DNA of 21,358 nt from JAJRXG01 sp964470035 (GTDB lineage Bacteria; Bacteroidota; Bacteroidia; Chitinophagales; Saprospiraceae): contig CAYYBR010000046.1 in the NCBI GenBank assembly GCA_964470035.1, positions 1 through 21,358 of the forward strand. The letters are read 5' to 3'. The notes under the pieces were generated by a model that saw only the letters and a program-made list of their open reading frames with translations, was not told the origin of the DNA and did not search any database. Positions within the stretch are counted from its first letter, which is position 1; each line of letters opens with the position of its first letter. Made by a program: the position numbers and the translations under genes. Positions 4,416 to 13,961 of this stretch are shown here, one piece after another.

Positions 4416-5444
4416 ATGACCAAAAAAGCAATCGTCCTCTCTGGAGGTGGCTCTAAAGGAGCCTGGGGTGTTGGAGTTGTAAAAGCACTTGTAGAAAATT
4501 ATACTGATGCCGGCGAGCTCACATATGATGTAGCCGTTGGCACTAGTACTGGGTCGCTTATGGCGCCTTTTATCTTAGCTGAAGATATCCAAGGACTCGA
4601 AGAAGGATATACCTCCGTTAATCAAAAGGCAATATTCAAAGTCAATCCTTTCCAAGAAAATGGAGATATAAGAATCGGCAAAATCATCGAGCGACTGATA
4701 TGGAAAAAGAAAACTTTTGGCGACAGCTCCAACCTTAAGGAGAGAATATATGAGCTGATCACCAAAAAGCACTTTGATGATATTAGAACTAAAGAAAGAG
4801 TCCTTGGAGTTACTGTCGGCAACTTTAATACAGGAGTAGGAGAAACGAAAACCAACATACAACTCAATAGAAGTGGACAAGTCAAGTACTCAGATAATCA
4901 TATGAGGGATTGGATCTGGGCGTCATCTAACAATCCCTTGTTTATGTCTGACTTTACCTTTACTGATCCTGATAGTGGAGAAACTCATAGCTATGCAGAT
5001 GGAGGTATCACCAGCTATGCTAACCTCGAATACATCTTGAATACACATCCTGATATAGAGCATATAGATGTGATCTTCCATAGCACACCAGAGATCATCA
5101 GAGAAGGGTATGATATCGAGTCAAAAGCCTTATCACGACTTTTTAGAGTGCTGGATATGCAAAGCTCAGAGATAAATCGCAATGATCTATCTAATGCAAA
5201 GCTGCGTATCGCCCACCCCACAAATGCCCATGTGTCTCTAGACATATATTATATGTCAGATCTCGATATCACCACTGTCACAGGGCCATCTAGAAACAGT
5301 CTCATCTTTAATAAACAATGGATGCAAACGGGCGTCATGCGCGGCTATACGCAAACTAAAAATGGCAACACTTTAAAGGAAAGTTGCTCTATCTCCTGTC
5401 AGACAGGTGATATCGCTGTGAATAATTCGAACTTGCCACAATAG
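4416..5444 (+). CDS. Patatin-like phospholipase
   Basis: 342 residues, cytosolic form (no signal peptide). The patatin Ser-Asp dyad is complete: oxyanion motif GGGSKGAW (residues 10-17), nucleophile elbow G-T-S44-T-G (residues 42-46), and D195 in DGG (residues 195-197) with the usual aromatic-rich stretch WIWASSNNPLF before it. Such enzymes hydrolyse acyl esters of phospholipids or other lipids; the substrate cannot be told here. The last about 130 residues are less conserved and include a DMQSSEINRNDLSNAKLRI helix often seen in bacterial members. It stands alone, with a promoter box upstream and a weakly structured 3' region downstream. The family assignment is secure. Confidence 0.9.
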   Translation: MTKKAIVLSGGGSKGAWGVGVVKALVENYTDAGELTYDVAVGTSTGSLMAPFILAEDIQGLEEGYTSVNQKAIFKVNPFQENGDIRIGKIIERLIWKKKTFGDSSNLKERIYELITKKHFDDIRTKERVLGVTVGNFNTGVGETKTNIQLNRSGQVKYSDNHMRDWIWASSNNPLFMSDFTFTDPDSGETHSYADGGITSYANLEYILNTHPDIEHIDVIFHSTPEIIREGYDIESKALSRLFRVLDMQSSEINRNDLSNAKLRIAHPTNAHVSLDIYYMSDLDITTVTGPSRNSLIFNKQWMQTGVMRGYTQTKNGNTLKESCSISCQTGDIAVNNSNLPQ

Positions 5445-5462
5445 GGACAATCAACACCCTCC

Positions 5463-5512
5463 TATATGTATCCATATACCACCACCCTACCAATATCTAT
5501 GTATTCATATAG
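5463..5512. repeat. Paired palindromic sites, possible operator
   Basis: TATATGTATCCATATA (5463-5478) and CTATGTATTCATATAG (5497-5512) share TATGTAT.CATATA and are each dyad-symmetric, spaced 33 bp, about three helical turns. The layout suits a dimeric regulator but could be chance in A/T-rich DNA. Confidence 0.3.
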
Positions 5513-5560
5513 ACCCTAGGTAAAACCACTTATCCATCTTTGAGAAAGGTTACTAACAAT

Positions 5561-5632
5561 ATGCTTCCTTTCATTGCCAGACGTAAAACCGATAAACGTA
5601 TTGTTGGAACTATTCATGACCAGTTCAGATGA
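5561..5632 (+). CDS. Doubtful 23-residue open frame
   Basis: ATG at 5561 to TGA at 5630-5632, coding a basic peptide (starts MLPFIARRKTDKR). A near-consensus -7 box (CATCTTTG, about 5535-5542) precedes it and its stop codon overlaps the base of a rho-independent terminator. There are no homologues I can name. It could equally be the 3' untranslated region of the patatin-like gene or a small RNA. Confidence 0.25.
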   Translation: MLPFIARRKTDKRIVGTIHDQFR

Positions 5633-5658
5633 GAGTGGAGGGATCCACTCTCCATTTT
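5631..5658 (+). terminator. Rho-independent terminator
   Basis: Perfect 9-bp stem GAGAGTGGA (5631-5639) / TCCACTCTC (5644-5652), GGGA tetraloop, then ATTTTTGTT. It is oriented for the plus strand, ending the patatin-like or the small transcript. Confidence 0.8.
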
Positions 5659-5818
5659 TGTTGAGCTATAGACTATCTTAAAAGTGTGTTATGTTCACTC
5701 GATTACAAGGCTCATCTGTACTATCACCTGTTATCAAGTCGACCTGAGTCTAAAGATCCTTATAAAACTTTATGAAATAAAGAGAAGAATAAGACTTCAA
5801 CCTGTATGTATATTCTTT

Positions 5819-8800
5819 CTATCTGAATAAGGAGATATCTCCGATCTCACTACCCACTACATTTTCACCTGATACCTCGAGGACAAATACATATACGCCA
5901 TTTGGCACATCTGATCCTCTGAAGGTACCATCCCAACCTTGGTCAAAGTTGGCCGCAGGAACATCACGAATCTGAAAGACTAGATTACCCCAGCGATCAA
6001 AGATTTCTAAACGTACAATGGTAGAAACACGCGTATCAAAAGAGATCGTAAAGCGATCATTGATACCATCACGATTGGGAGAGAAAATGTTAGGAGTAAA
6101 GAAAAGATCTTCCGTCACCGTAGCTGGAGTGCCTGTACATGGTATACAGACCTCACCTGAGCAATCGATAACGACTTCTATGTCATTAACTGTGGTGGGG
6201 TTGCCATCATCACATGATATTGATACTAGATCACCAGTATCACAATCGACTATGGTAGTAGCTATACAATTGCATGCATCATCGAAGACTTCATCAACTG
6301 TGCACGGATCGCCGTCATCACACGGTGTACCTATCAGACTATCAGCAAAGCCAGGACATCTATCATCGGCATCACAGACTCCATCGCCATCACTATCGAT
6401 GAGCGTACCTGTACAATCGCATGCAGCATTGAAGGTATCATCAGTGGTACATGGATCACCATCGTCACATGTAGTACCAATCATAGCTGGGTCACAACTA
6501 TCACAACCATCAGGAGTACCATTTGCGTCAGCGTCAATATTATCATCAAATCCAGGGCAAATATCATCGGCATCACAGACTCCATCGCCATCGCTATCTG
6601 TGAAGGTGCCTAAGCAATCACAGTTAGCATCATATATATCTACAGTCGTACACGGATCACCATCATCACATGAGGTTCCAATGATATCTGCGTCACAGTT
6701 ATCACATCCATCAGGAATGCCATCACCGTCTGAGTCGATGTTATCATCAGACCCAGTGCAGACATCATCAAAATCACAGACTCCATCACCATCCGTATCT
6801 GAGAACACACCAGCGCAGTTACAATCAGCATCAAAGACATCTGCTGTCGTACAGTCATCGCCATCATCACATGGCATCCCATCCTGACTACCATCGCAGG
6901 TATCACAACCATCTGGGGTACCATCGCTATCTGCATCGAGATTATCGTCGAAGCCTGGACAGATATCGTCGTCATCGCAGACTCCGTCACCGTCAGCATC
7001 AGGACAGGATGTTCCGGCACAGATGCAGGCGGCACTATAGACATCATTGACGGTACTTGCGTCATTGTCATCACAACTATCTCCGGGTCCGAATATTATT
7101 GCGTCGTCTATCGGATCACAGTCATCAGCATTTGGTACTCCATCACCGTCGATGTCATCATCACAGGCATCACCCAAGCCATCCAAGTCTAGGTCTCTTT
7201 GATCAACATTGCTCTCGTTCGGGCAGTTATCATCATCATCGCAGACACCGTCACCATCTGCATCTGGGCAGTTTGTACCTGCACAAATACAACTAGCATT
7301 GATCTGATCATTGACCGTGTTAGGGTCGCCATCATCGCAGGTGTCGCCTGGTGAAGTGGTCACTGTAGCATCTCGCTCATCACAATCATCTGCATTNNNN
7401 NNNNNNNNNNNNNNNNNNNNNNNNNNNNNNNNNNNNNNNNNNNNNNNNNNNNNNNNNNNNNNNNNNNNNNNNNNNNNNNNNNNNNNNNNNNNNNNNTATG
7501 TCATCGTCACAGTCATCTCCAATCCCATCTCCATCTAAATCTTCTTGGTTGACATTACTTTCAGTTGGACAGTTGTCGACATCATCACATACTCCATCTC
7601 CGTCTCCATCTGGACAGGCTGTGCCTGCACATATACAACTTGCGTTGATCTGATCATTGACGGTATTTGGATCGCCATCATCGCAGATGTCGCCTGGTGA
7701 AGTGGTCACTGTAGCATCTCGCTCATCACAATCATCTGCATTCAGCACTCCATCGCCGTCTATGTCATCGTCACAGTCATCTCCAATCCCATCTCCATCT
7801 AAATCTTCTTGGTTGTCATTACTTTGAGATGGACAGTTATCTACATCATCACATACTCCATCTCCATCTCCATCTGGACAGGCTGCGCCTGCACATATGC
7901 AAGATGAATTATAGACATCATTGTTGGTATTAGGATTTCCATCATCACATGTATCGCCAGGTGCAAATGATAAGGAAGGATTGATCGGATTACAGTCTTC
8001 AGAGTTAATTACTCCATCACCATCTATATCATCATCACAATCATCGCCTATGCCATCGCCATCTTGATCTAGCTGTGTCGGATTACTATCATTTGGACAG
8101 TTGTCATCTGGATCACATATGCCATCGCCGTCTGCATCTGGGCACGCAGTACCCGCGCATACACAAGTGGCTGTATATACATCGTCGATAGTATTAATAT
8201 CTCCATCATCACATGTATCTCCAGGACTGAAGGTGATATTACCATCAAGAGGATCACAGTCTATAGGGTTCTGTACCCCATCTCCATCCGTATCATCGTC
8301 ACAAACATCACCTATATTATCACCATCTAAATCATCCTGAGTAGGGTTGTTGGTATTGGGGCAATTATCACAACCATCAGGCACTCCATCTCCATCTGCA
8401 TCGATACTGTCTATAAATCCAGGACATGCGTCAAGGGCATCGCATATGCCATCGCCATCATCATCTGCGCTATCATCACCACCATCACATACATCACAAT
8501 CGTTAGGTATGCCATCGCCATCTCGATCAAATCTGTCATCGCCATTTGGACAGACATCACAGCCATCAGCTACAAAGTCGTTATCATCATCTTCGGCATC
8601 ATCAAAACCTGGACACTCATCACAGTCATCGGGGACTCCATCTCCGTCTGTATCTACCGTGTCATCACCATTGCGACATATATCACAATCATCAGGAACT
8701 CCATCTCTATCGCGATCATCCATATCGTCTGATCCTGGACAGGCATCACAACCATCGGGGACTCCATCTCCATCCGAATCTATGTTATCATCAAAGCCTG

Positions 8801-9650
8801 GACAGATATCTAGTTCGTCACAAACGCCATCTCTATCTGTATCTCTTTCGCGGCCTTCACAAGGTTCACATTCTTCTCCTGTACACATATTCAACATCCT
8901 GCGATCTCGTGTAGTACATGGATCCCCATCATCGCATGGTTCGGATACTTCTACATCATCACAATCAGCGGGGTCTGAATCAGTACATTGGCATGTACGT
9001 CCTTCTAAGCGATCATTCACGGTACAAGGGTCGCCATCGTCACATGCAGCATCATAAGTCCAAGTAACGGTGATCCTATATTCGGCAGCTAGAAGCCCAT
9101 CCGAGATAGCTGAGGTGCCTGTGCAATTACCTATGCCGGTAGGATTTAGTACGATGTCTATCTGGATATCATCACCTATGCCATATCCAAGGCCACAATC
9201 CAATAGATTAGCAATTCTAAAGGTGTTCGTTCTATCCGTACCTACGAAGGAATTGCATCTGTTACTAAAGACTTCAGCACCTGCAGGACAAGACCCAGAA
9301 GCTCTCGGGCCACAATTAGGTTGATATACATTGGCAAACGCACGGAGGCCTGCACATCCAGGATCCAAAGCGATGAGATCTTCGAGTACGATTCTTACCT
9401 CAATTCCAACCAGATCAGTAAGTCCGCAAGGTGGACTCGGAAAACGTATACTATGTCTGTAGGCTTCATTGCCACATTGTCCACAATTATTTCGATCAGT
9501 ACCTTCACTACCATCACCCTCGTCTTCTCTCGCATCCTCTTCTAGCTCCTGCTGAGCATGAACCTGTACAACACCTATATTTCCTCCGCACACGATCAGA
9601 CATATCAATAGCACCCTCGCAACCACGATCAAAAACCATCTATTCTTCAT
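5819..9650 (-). CDS. Giant secreted TSP3-repeat protein with CHU_C (T9SS type-B) sorting domain; interrupted by an assembly gap
   Basis: One gene split by 100 Ns (7397-7496). Signal peptide at residues 1-33 (MKNRWFLIVVARVLLICLIV...HAQ), a Cys-containing unique domain to about residue 200, then over 900 residues of calcium-binding DxDxDGxxD thrombospondin type-3 repeats mixed with Cys-rich CDDGDPCT...CxCxG modules. It ends in a CHU_C gliding-motility-type domain (FTPNIFSPNRDGINDRF ... FDRWGNLVF ... WDGTFRGSDVPNGVYVF), the type-B signal for export by the type IX system. The frames on the two sides of the Ns differ by one, which fits a true gap length divisible by three. Filling it with the 18 nt found in the neighbouring 88-residue repeat gives about 1249 residues. 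An unusual GGAGGA (9661-9666) lies 10 nt before the ATG, although Shine-Dalgarno sites are rare in this phylum. Likely a surface adhesin or matrix protein. Confidence 0.88.
7397..7496. other. Assembly gap (100 Ns) in tandem repeats
   Basis: Both edges match the 264-bp unit repeated on either side. The left edge ends as position 7742 of the neighbouring copy does, and the right edge resumes 18 nt further along it. The gap is therefore 18 nt, or 18 nt plus whole 264-bp units, not necessarily 100. Confidence 0.9.
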
Positions 9651-9930
9651 GACAATTACTTCCTCCGCGGATCAGAGTGGCTCAAAGAAATGGCCGTAGT
9701 GTGGATGCAGGTAGTAAATTTTCACAACGACAGAAGTATTCTCAGAACGATCTAAAACCAAATTTCTCAATCATCCGCGATGCTAAATGTAGGGTATTAT
9801 GTCATATTTTATTGTCGCTTCATCTTGGTTAATTAATATACGACCAATTAATCCAAATAGGAATACTATGTGATCTAGCAAAAGATTCCTACTTTACCTC
9901 TTTGTTATTTCCAAACCTTTGAACTTCTTA

Positions 9931-10698
9931 ATGAAAAATCTCCTCTCTGCGCTACTATGTGTATGTGCTTTTTTAACCTTGTCAGTTGCCACGTCAGCGC
10001 AACTTTGTATTATCGATGATTTTGAATCCTATACTATTCCTCCAGGCCCAACCGGTGATGCTGGCACTCCATGGGAGGTAGGCGGCAATGTCTTCGATGC
10101 AAATGGAAATTTCGTGTTTAATTACTTTGGTGGTATACCAGCACCACATGCTACAGGTAATCTATCAAACATAGGTACAGATGGTACTAACCAATTCATG
10201 GAGGTCTTTTCCGACTATAATGTTGGTGAGAGATTTACACTGGGTTGGCAAGTCGAATCCTTCTTTTTCCAGAATCATGTTCTGGGGCCAGATGATGTAG
10301 GTCTCCCATTTGCGTTTGATTTTGATCAAGCCAATATCAATGCAGATTTTTCTGATCCTCAACTCGTAAATTACGTAGCTTTTGTAAGGGTCTTCCCTCC
10401 TGACTTTTCTGGACTTATATTAGATCTACAAGTCCCTGTTAATCAAACCTCAGATTTTGTGACACGGTCTATAAGTGGACAAATAGATCCAGCTTGGGAA
10501 GGATTTAATGTGCAGTTTGGATTCTTTAGTCTTTCGACTGGCGGAGTTCCAACAGCTATCGCAATAGACAATACCTCGTTTAAGGTGATTCCTCCTACAG
10601 TACCTACCATGGGTGAGTGGGGCGTAATCAACTTGTCTATCGTATTCTTGATAGTCGGAGTTGTATCTATCAGAAGAGAAGATTTTGTTCTCGGATAA
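9931..10698 (+). CDS. Secreted protein with VPTMGEWG (IPTL-CTERM-like) C-terminal anchor
   Basis: 255 residues from the ATG at 9931; an upstream in-frame TTG at 9919 is less likely because the signal peptide starts cleanly with MKNLLSALLCVCAFLTLSV and ends at TSAQ. The mature part (DDFESYTIPPGPTG...) looks like a beta-sandwich of the type often found in secreted proteins, with no catalytic motif I can identify. The C-terminus reads VPTMGEWG, a hydrophobic helix (VINLSIVFLIVGVVSI), then a basic end RREDFVLG. This is the tripartite layout of the IPTL-CTERM sorting signals, and the VPTMGEWG form is frequent in Saprospiraceae. It lies head-to-head with the TSP3 gene (280-nt shared upstream region) and is convergent with the DUF2147 gene. 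The function is unknown, but a surface location is likely. Confidence 0.8.
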   Translation: MKNLLSALLCVCAFLTLSVATSAQLCIIDDFESYTIPPGPTGDAGTPWEVGGNVFDANGNFVFNYFGGIPAPHATGNLSNIGTDGTNQFMEVFSDYNVGERFTLGWQVESFFFQNHVLGPDDVGLPFAFDFDQANINADFSDPQLVNYVAFVRVFPPDFSGLILDLQVPVNQTSDFVTRSISGQIDPAWEGFNVQFGFFSLSTGGVPTAIAIDNTSFKVIPPTVPTMGEWGVINLSIVFLIVGVVSIRREDFVLG

Positions 10699-10721
10699 GA
10701 ACAAATAAAACATATACTTTC

Positions 10722-10757
10722 AAAAAGCATGTAGCTCTCTGGGTTACATGCTTTTTT
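10722..10757. terminator. Bidirectional terminator between convergent genes
   Basis: AAAAAGCATGTA / TACATGCTTTTTT: stem GCATGTA (10727-10733) with TACATGC (10745-10751), flanked by As on the left and Ts on the right, so it can stop transcription from both sides. The stop codon of the DUF2147 gene (10756-10758) lies in its T-run. Confidence 0.85.
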
Positions 10758-11184
10758 ATTTGACCCTATACCAAGTCTGCGTCCGCCCGAGAGCTGGGAT
10801 ACCGATATAGCCACGGACAGCGAGCGAACCATCGTCATTTACAGTGATCTTACACTTATAGTCTTTGCCGTTTTCAGGATCCATGATACGTCCACCTTTC
10901 CAGACTTCGCCTATGCACTTCATATCCCAGAGGATCTCCATGCCTAGTACTGGCTGGTTATGTCTATCACCCTTACATGGTTCGCATAGGATGTCTTCGG
11001 GAAAGTCATATATCTTAACGACCTTGGCATATGCCTTCTCGCCTACCTTGAAGATCTCAAGATGAGAACTTGGTTCTCCATCCTTATCATCTATAGTCTC
11101 CCAAACACCGAAGATGTCCGGTTGAGCCGGCAGAAGAGTGGCGAGACTTAGTACGCTTATCATTATTATCCATTTCATGGTCAT
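10756..11184 (-). CDS. DUF2147 domain protein, secreted
   Basis: 142 residues (a start at the third codon, MKWII, position 11178, is about equally good). A signal peptide covers residues 1-20 (ending LLPAQP). The mature part has the DUF2147 signature throughout: GVWETIDD.DG, AKVVKI, CEPCKGDRHNQPVLGMEIL, W.GGRIMDPENGKDYKCKI, and the end VRGYIGIPALGRTQTWYRVK. The family is a small lipocalin-like beta barrel with an unknown ligand, common and often single-copy in Bacteroidota and Proteobacteria. The Cys pair in CEPC and the later Cys residues are kept. It is transcribed alone and ends in the shared terminator. Confidence 0.9.
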   Translation of the reverse strand: MTMKWIIMISVLSLATLLPAQPDIFGVWETIDDKDGEPSSHLEIFKVGEKAYAKVVKIYDFPEDILCEPCKGDRHNQPVLGMEILWDMKCIGEVWKGGRIMDPENGKDYKCKITVNDDGSLAVRGYIGIPALGRTQTWYRVK

Positions 11185-11423
11185 ATAATGTAGTTATAAT
11201 GATAATTGTTACATCACACCCCTGCTTTTAACGAGATGATAATACTCCTGCCTTTGAAGCCTAAAGAGCTCGACCTGTCCTTACTAACCTCAGGCTATGG
11301 GTTGTAGTTACTATCTCTTTTATACTGGACACCTTATATTGTTACATCGACTTTTCGATCCATTAGCAAATTCACCGATATTTCACTTTCTTAGCAAAGA
11401 GATAACTAACTTCTATATCTACC

Positions 11424-12932
11424 ATGGTGAGTTTGTCTAAGACTTTTTTGGGCTTTAAGTATCGCTCCTTTAGTGATCAACTTAAAGATCCTATTCGTCA
11501 TCAGTCAGAGATCCTTAAGGAAGTTTGTGAGCAACTCACTCTTACTCGGTATGCCACTGAGTTGGGTATCATAGGGGCTATCTCTCCAGATGAGTTTAAA
11601 GCATGTGTGCCCATCTCCAGATATGAAGATATCTCTGGTCATATCTACCAGATCAAACTTGGCGGCCGCGATGTACTTCAGAAAGATCGTATCAAGTACT
11701 ACGGCGAATCATCCGGCACAACAGGTCGAAATAAAACAATCCCTCTTTCAAAAAAATATGTGCGTGACTGCCTCATAAAAGGATCGATATATAGTGCTGC
11801 CATAGTAAATCAACATATCCGTGATGCTACTGATGGACATACCATCCTACTACCCGGAAGTCTTAGGCACCAGTCAGATTACTATGTAGGCGACGTATCT
11901 GCGGTCATGGCGGATCATATCCCTTTTTTCCTAAAGAGCATGTCGGCCGCTCATCACAATGTCGAGATAGATACTCCTTGGGAAGAAAAGCTAGAGTCCA
12001 TCTGGCGGAATGCTCATACAAGCACGATCAAAGGATTCTGTGGTCTGCCCACTTGGAATGTCAAAATGCTCAAATATTTCAAGGCAACAAAGAGTACTCA
12101 AGACTATCAGAAATTCGTCAAAGACATCTCCTTTTTTGTGCATGGAGGCATCAACATCAAACCTTATAAAAATCAAATAAAAGATCTGCTTGGGCATAAT
12201 GACCTGCTTTATGTCAATGTTTATAATGCCACAGAAGGCTTCTTTGCTTGTCAGGACAATCCAGAAGAAGATAGTATGTCACTGATCGTAGATGGTAGTA
12301 TCTACTACGAGTTCGTCGAAGTACATGAGATCGATGAAGGCCAACCTACGATCATATCTTTAGAGGATGTAGAAGTCGGAAAGAACTACGTCATATTGAT
12401 CTCCAATACATCAGGATTGTACCGATATGTGATGGAAGACATCGTTACATTTACGAAAGTGAGACCTTACAAATTACAGATACAAGGCCGCACTTCTGGC
12501 TTTCTAAACTCCTTCGGCGAGGAAGTCATGGAGGACCACTGTAACCATGTCATCGCTGCATTAAGTAAAGAGCTGGGTGTACATCTGACGGATTACACAG
12601 TTGCCCCACATCACTATAATGAAGAGACTAATCAGCAGCTTGGATGCCACCGGTGGTTGATAGAAAATCCCTCTACAGGCGCACTAGATAAGAAGTTGAT
12701 CTCTAGGCGCATAGATAGCATCTTACAAGAGCTCAGTCATGACTATGCCGAAAAGCGCAAATATGATCACGTTCTGTCTCTACCAGAAGTGACAATCTTA
12801 CCAGCGGGCAGCTTCTACAGGTATCTTACTTCTAGAGGTAAGGTGACCGTCCAAAGCAAGGTCCCACGTATCACCGACAACCCAACCATCATCCACAAAA
12901 TCCTCGCACAAGAAGCTGTCCTTCATCGATGA
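11424..12932 (+). CDS. GH3 family acyl-adenylating enzyme
   Basis: 502 residues, the usual length for bacterial GH3 (auxin-responsive promoter GH3-like) proteins of the ANL superfamily. Motifs seen: the ATP-binding P-loop YYGESSGTTGRNKTIPLS (about residues 90-107), NVYNATEGFFACQDN (about 263-277; the Glu-containing adenylate motif), LYRYVMEDIV and GRTSGFLNSFGEEVMEDH (hinge region). Plant members activate a carboxylic acid as acyl-AMP and couple it to an amino acid; bacterial substrates are largely unknown. No membrane segment or signal peptide. Its stop overlaps the next start (ATGA at 12929-12932), so it is translationally coupled to the ATP-grasp gene, implying a shared pathway. Very confident for the family, low for the substrate. 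Confidence 0.9.
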   Translation: MVSLSKTFLGFKYRSFSDQLKDPIRHQSEILKEVCEQLTLTRYATELGIIGAISPDEFKACVPISRYEDISGHIYQIKLGGRDVLQKDRIKYYGESSGTTGRNKTIPLSKKYVRDCLIKGSIYSAAIVNQHIRDATDGHTILLPGSLRHQSDYYVGDVSAVMADHIPFFLKSMSAAHHNVEIDTPWEEKLESIWRNAHTSTIKGFCGLPTWNVKMLKYFKATKSTQDYQKFVKDISFFVHGGINIKPYKNQIKDLLGHNDLLYVNVYNATEGFFACQDNPEEDSMSLIVDGSIYYEFVEVHEIDEGQPTIISLEDVEVGKNYVILISNTSGLYRYVMEDIVTFTKVRPYKLQIQGRTSGFLNSFGEEVMEDHCNHVIAALSKELGVHLTDYTVAPHHYNEETNQQLGCHRWLIENPSTGALDKKLISRRIDSILQELSHDYAEKRKYDHVLSLPEVTILPAGSFYRYLTSRGKVTVQSKVPRITDNPTIIHKILAQEAVLHR

Positions 12933-13960
12933 CCAAGTGGGAACAGTATCTGGTGGCAAAGTGGGAATATAGTCCGGAGTGGGTTATCCATCTTCCTACC
13001 TCTTTGATGTACATCTGGTTTAGTATCAGGTCTCTACATCCTCTCTTTTTCACTAATGTTTCTCACGACTACCGCGATAGTAATATCACTAACTCTGGCA
13101 AGTCAGAAGTGTATCGACATCTTGATCCTGCCAACTATCCTAAGACAGAATACGTACACATCCAGGAGTCGCCATCCATAGATCTTAGCCAACTTCCACC
13201 CTTCCCTTTGATAGCCAAACCCAATATCGGAAAACGTGGATATGCTGCTGCCCTCCTTAAAGACGACAACGATCTTACCACTTACGTAAATGATACACGA
13301 GTAGATTTTCTTCTCCAAGAATACATCGACTACCCTAATGAGTGTGGCATCTTCTATATCCGGTTACCTGATCAGCAGTCAGGGAAGATCACGTCTATCG
13401 GACTCAAGACTCTACTCACCATCACTGGAGATGGAACATCTACGATGATAAACCTCCTTTATGATCAAGGTCTAAATGAAGAGTCAGGAAGTGCACTCGG
13501 GCACTTCGATCTTGAAAACACTATACTCAAAGATGGTGAAGTTGTCGTCATAGAACCCATAGGTAGCCATAATCGAGGTACAGTCGTAAAGTCGGGAGAC
13601 CACTTGATCGATGACCAACTCCTTCAGTCCATCGAGCTTGCACTTGGCCAATACCAACTATACTATGGTCGTCTCGATATAAAATATAAAACGTGGGATC
13701 AGCTTGTAGCGGGTGATTTTAAAATAATAGAAATCAACACAATTACCTCAGAGCCGCTGTCTATATATGATGCCAGGGTAGGCTTGGTCGGCAAGTATAA
13801 GATGATTTATCGCCATCTATCTGATCTCTTTTTGATTAGTAGGCATCTTAAAAAGCAAGGCAGAAAAAGGCTTGGACTAGTTTCTTTTTATAAGTATGTA
13901 ATGGCCTATAATGCTCACTTGCGATTGATCAGTCCGAAGACAAAGCGCCAAGAATCTTAG
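12929..13960 (+). CDS. ATP-grasp domain protein, D-Ala-D-Ala-ligase-like
   Basis: 343 residues, overlapping the GH3 gene by 4 nt. The ATP-grasp fold is visible: FPLIAKPNIGKRGYAA (about residues 91-106, nucleotide-binding Lys and Gly-rich loop), FLLQEYIDYPNECGIFYIR (Glu-containing adenine-side strand), RLDIKY, and DFKIIEINTITSEPLSIYD (about 262-280; Mg-binding E-x-N). ATP-grasp ligases join a carboxylate, activated as acyl phosphate, to an amine or thiol. The first about 80 residues contain an amphipathic aromatic stretch (WVIHLPTSLMYIWFSIRSLHPLFF) that may be membrane-associated. Coupling to GH3 suggests that both act on one amide or peptide-like product. It ends one nucleotide from the stop of the convergent QTMAN-like gene, without a terminator hairpin. 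Confidence 0.8.
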   Translation: MTKWEQYLVAKWEYSPEWVIHLPTSLMYIWFSIRSLHPLFFTNVSHDYRDSNITNSGKSEVYRHLDPANYPKTEYVHIQESPSIDLSQLPPFPLIAKPNIGKRGYAAALLKDDNDLTTYVNDTRVDFLLQEYIDYPNECGIFYIRLPDQQSGKITSIGLKTLLTITGDGTSTMINLLYDQGLNEESGSALGHFDLENTILKDGEVVVIEPIGSHNRGTVVKSGDHLIDDQLLQSIELALGQYQLYYGRLDIKYKTWDQLVAGDFKIIEINTITSEPLSIYDARVGLVGKYKMIYRHLSDLFLISRHLKKQGRKRLGLVSFYKYVMAYNAHLRLISPKTKRQES

Positions 13961-13961
13961 T

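Larger units (their letters stand above)
5445..5818. other. Intergenic region between patatin-like gene and TSP3 gene
   Basis: 374 nt. It holds two near-identical palindromic sites (5463-5478 and 5497-5512), a doubtful 23-codon open frame (5561-5632) and a plus-strand terminator (5631-5658). Nothing convincing lies between 5659 and 5818. Confidence 0.5.

Noticed and set aside
7386..7534. Apparent frameshift in the TSP3 gene
   Set aside because: The shift coincides with the 100-N filler; an 18-nt fill from the neighbouring repeat restores the frame.
6018..9057. Long open frames on the plus strand opposite the TSP3 gene
   Set aside because: They are rich in Ser/Pro/His because they mirror the Asp/Gly/Cys-rich repeats; there are no start context or domains.
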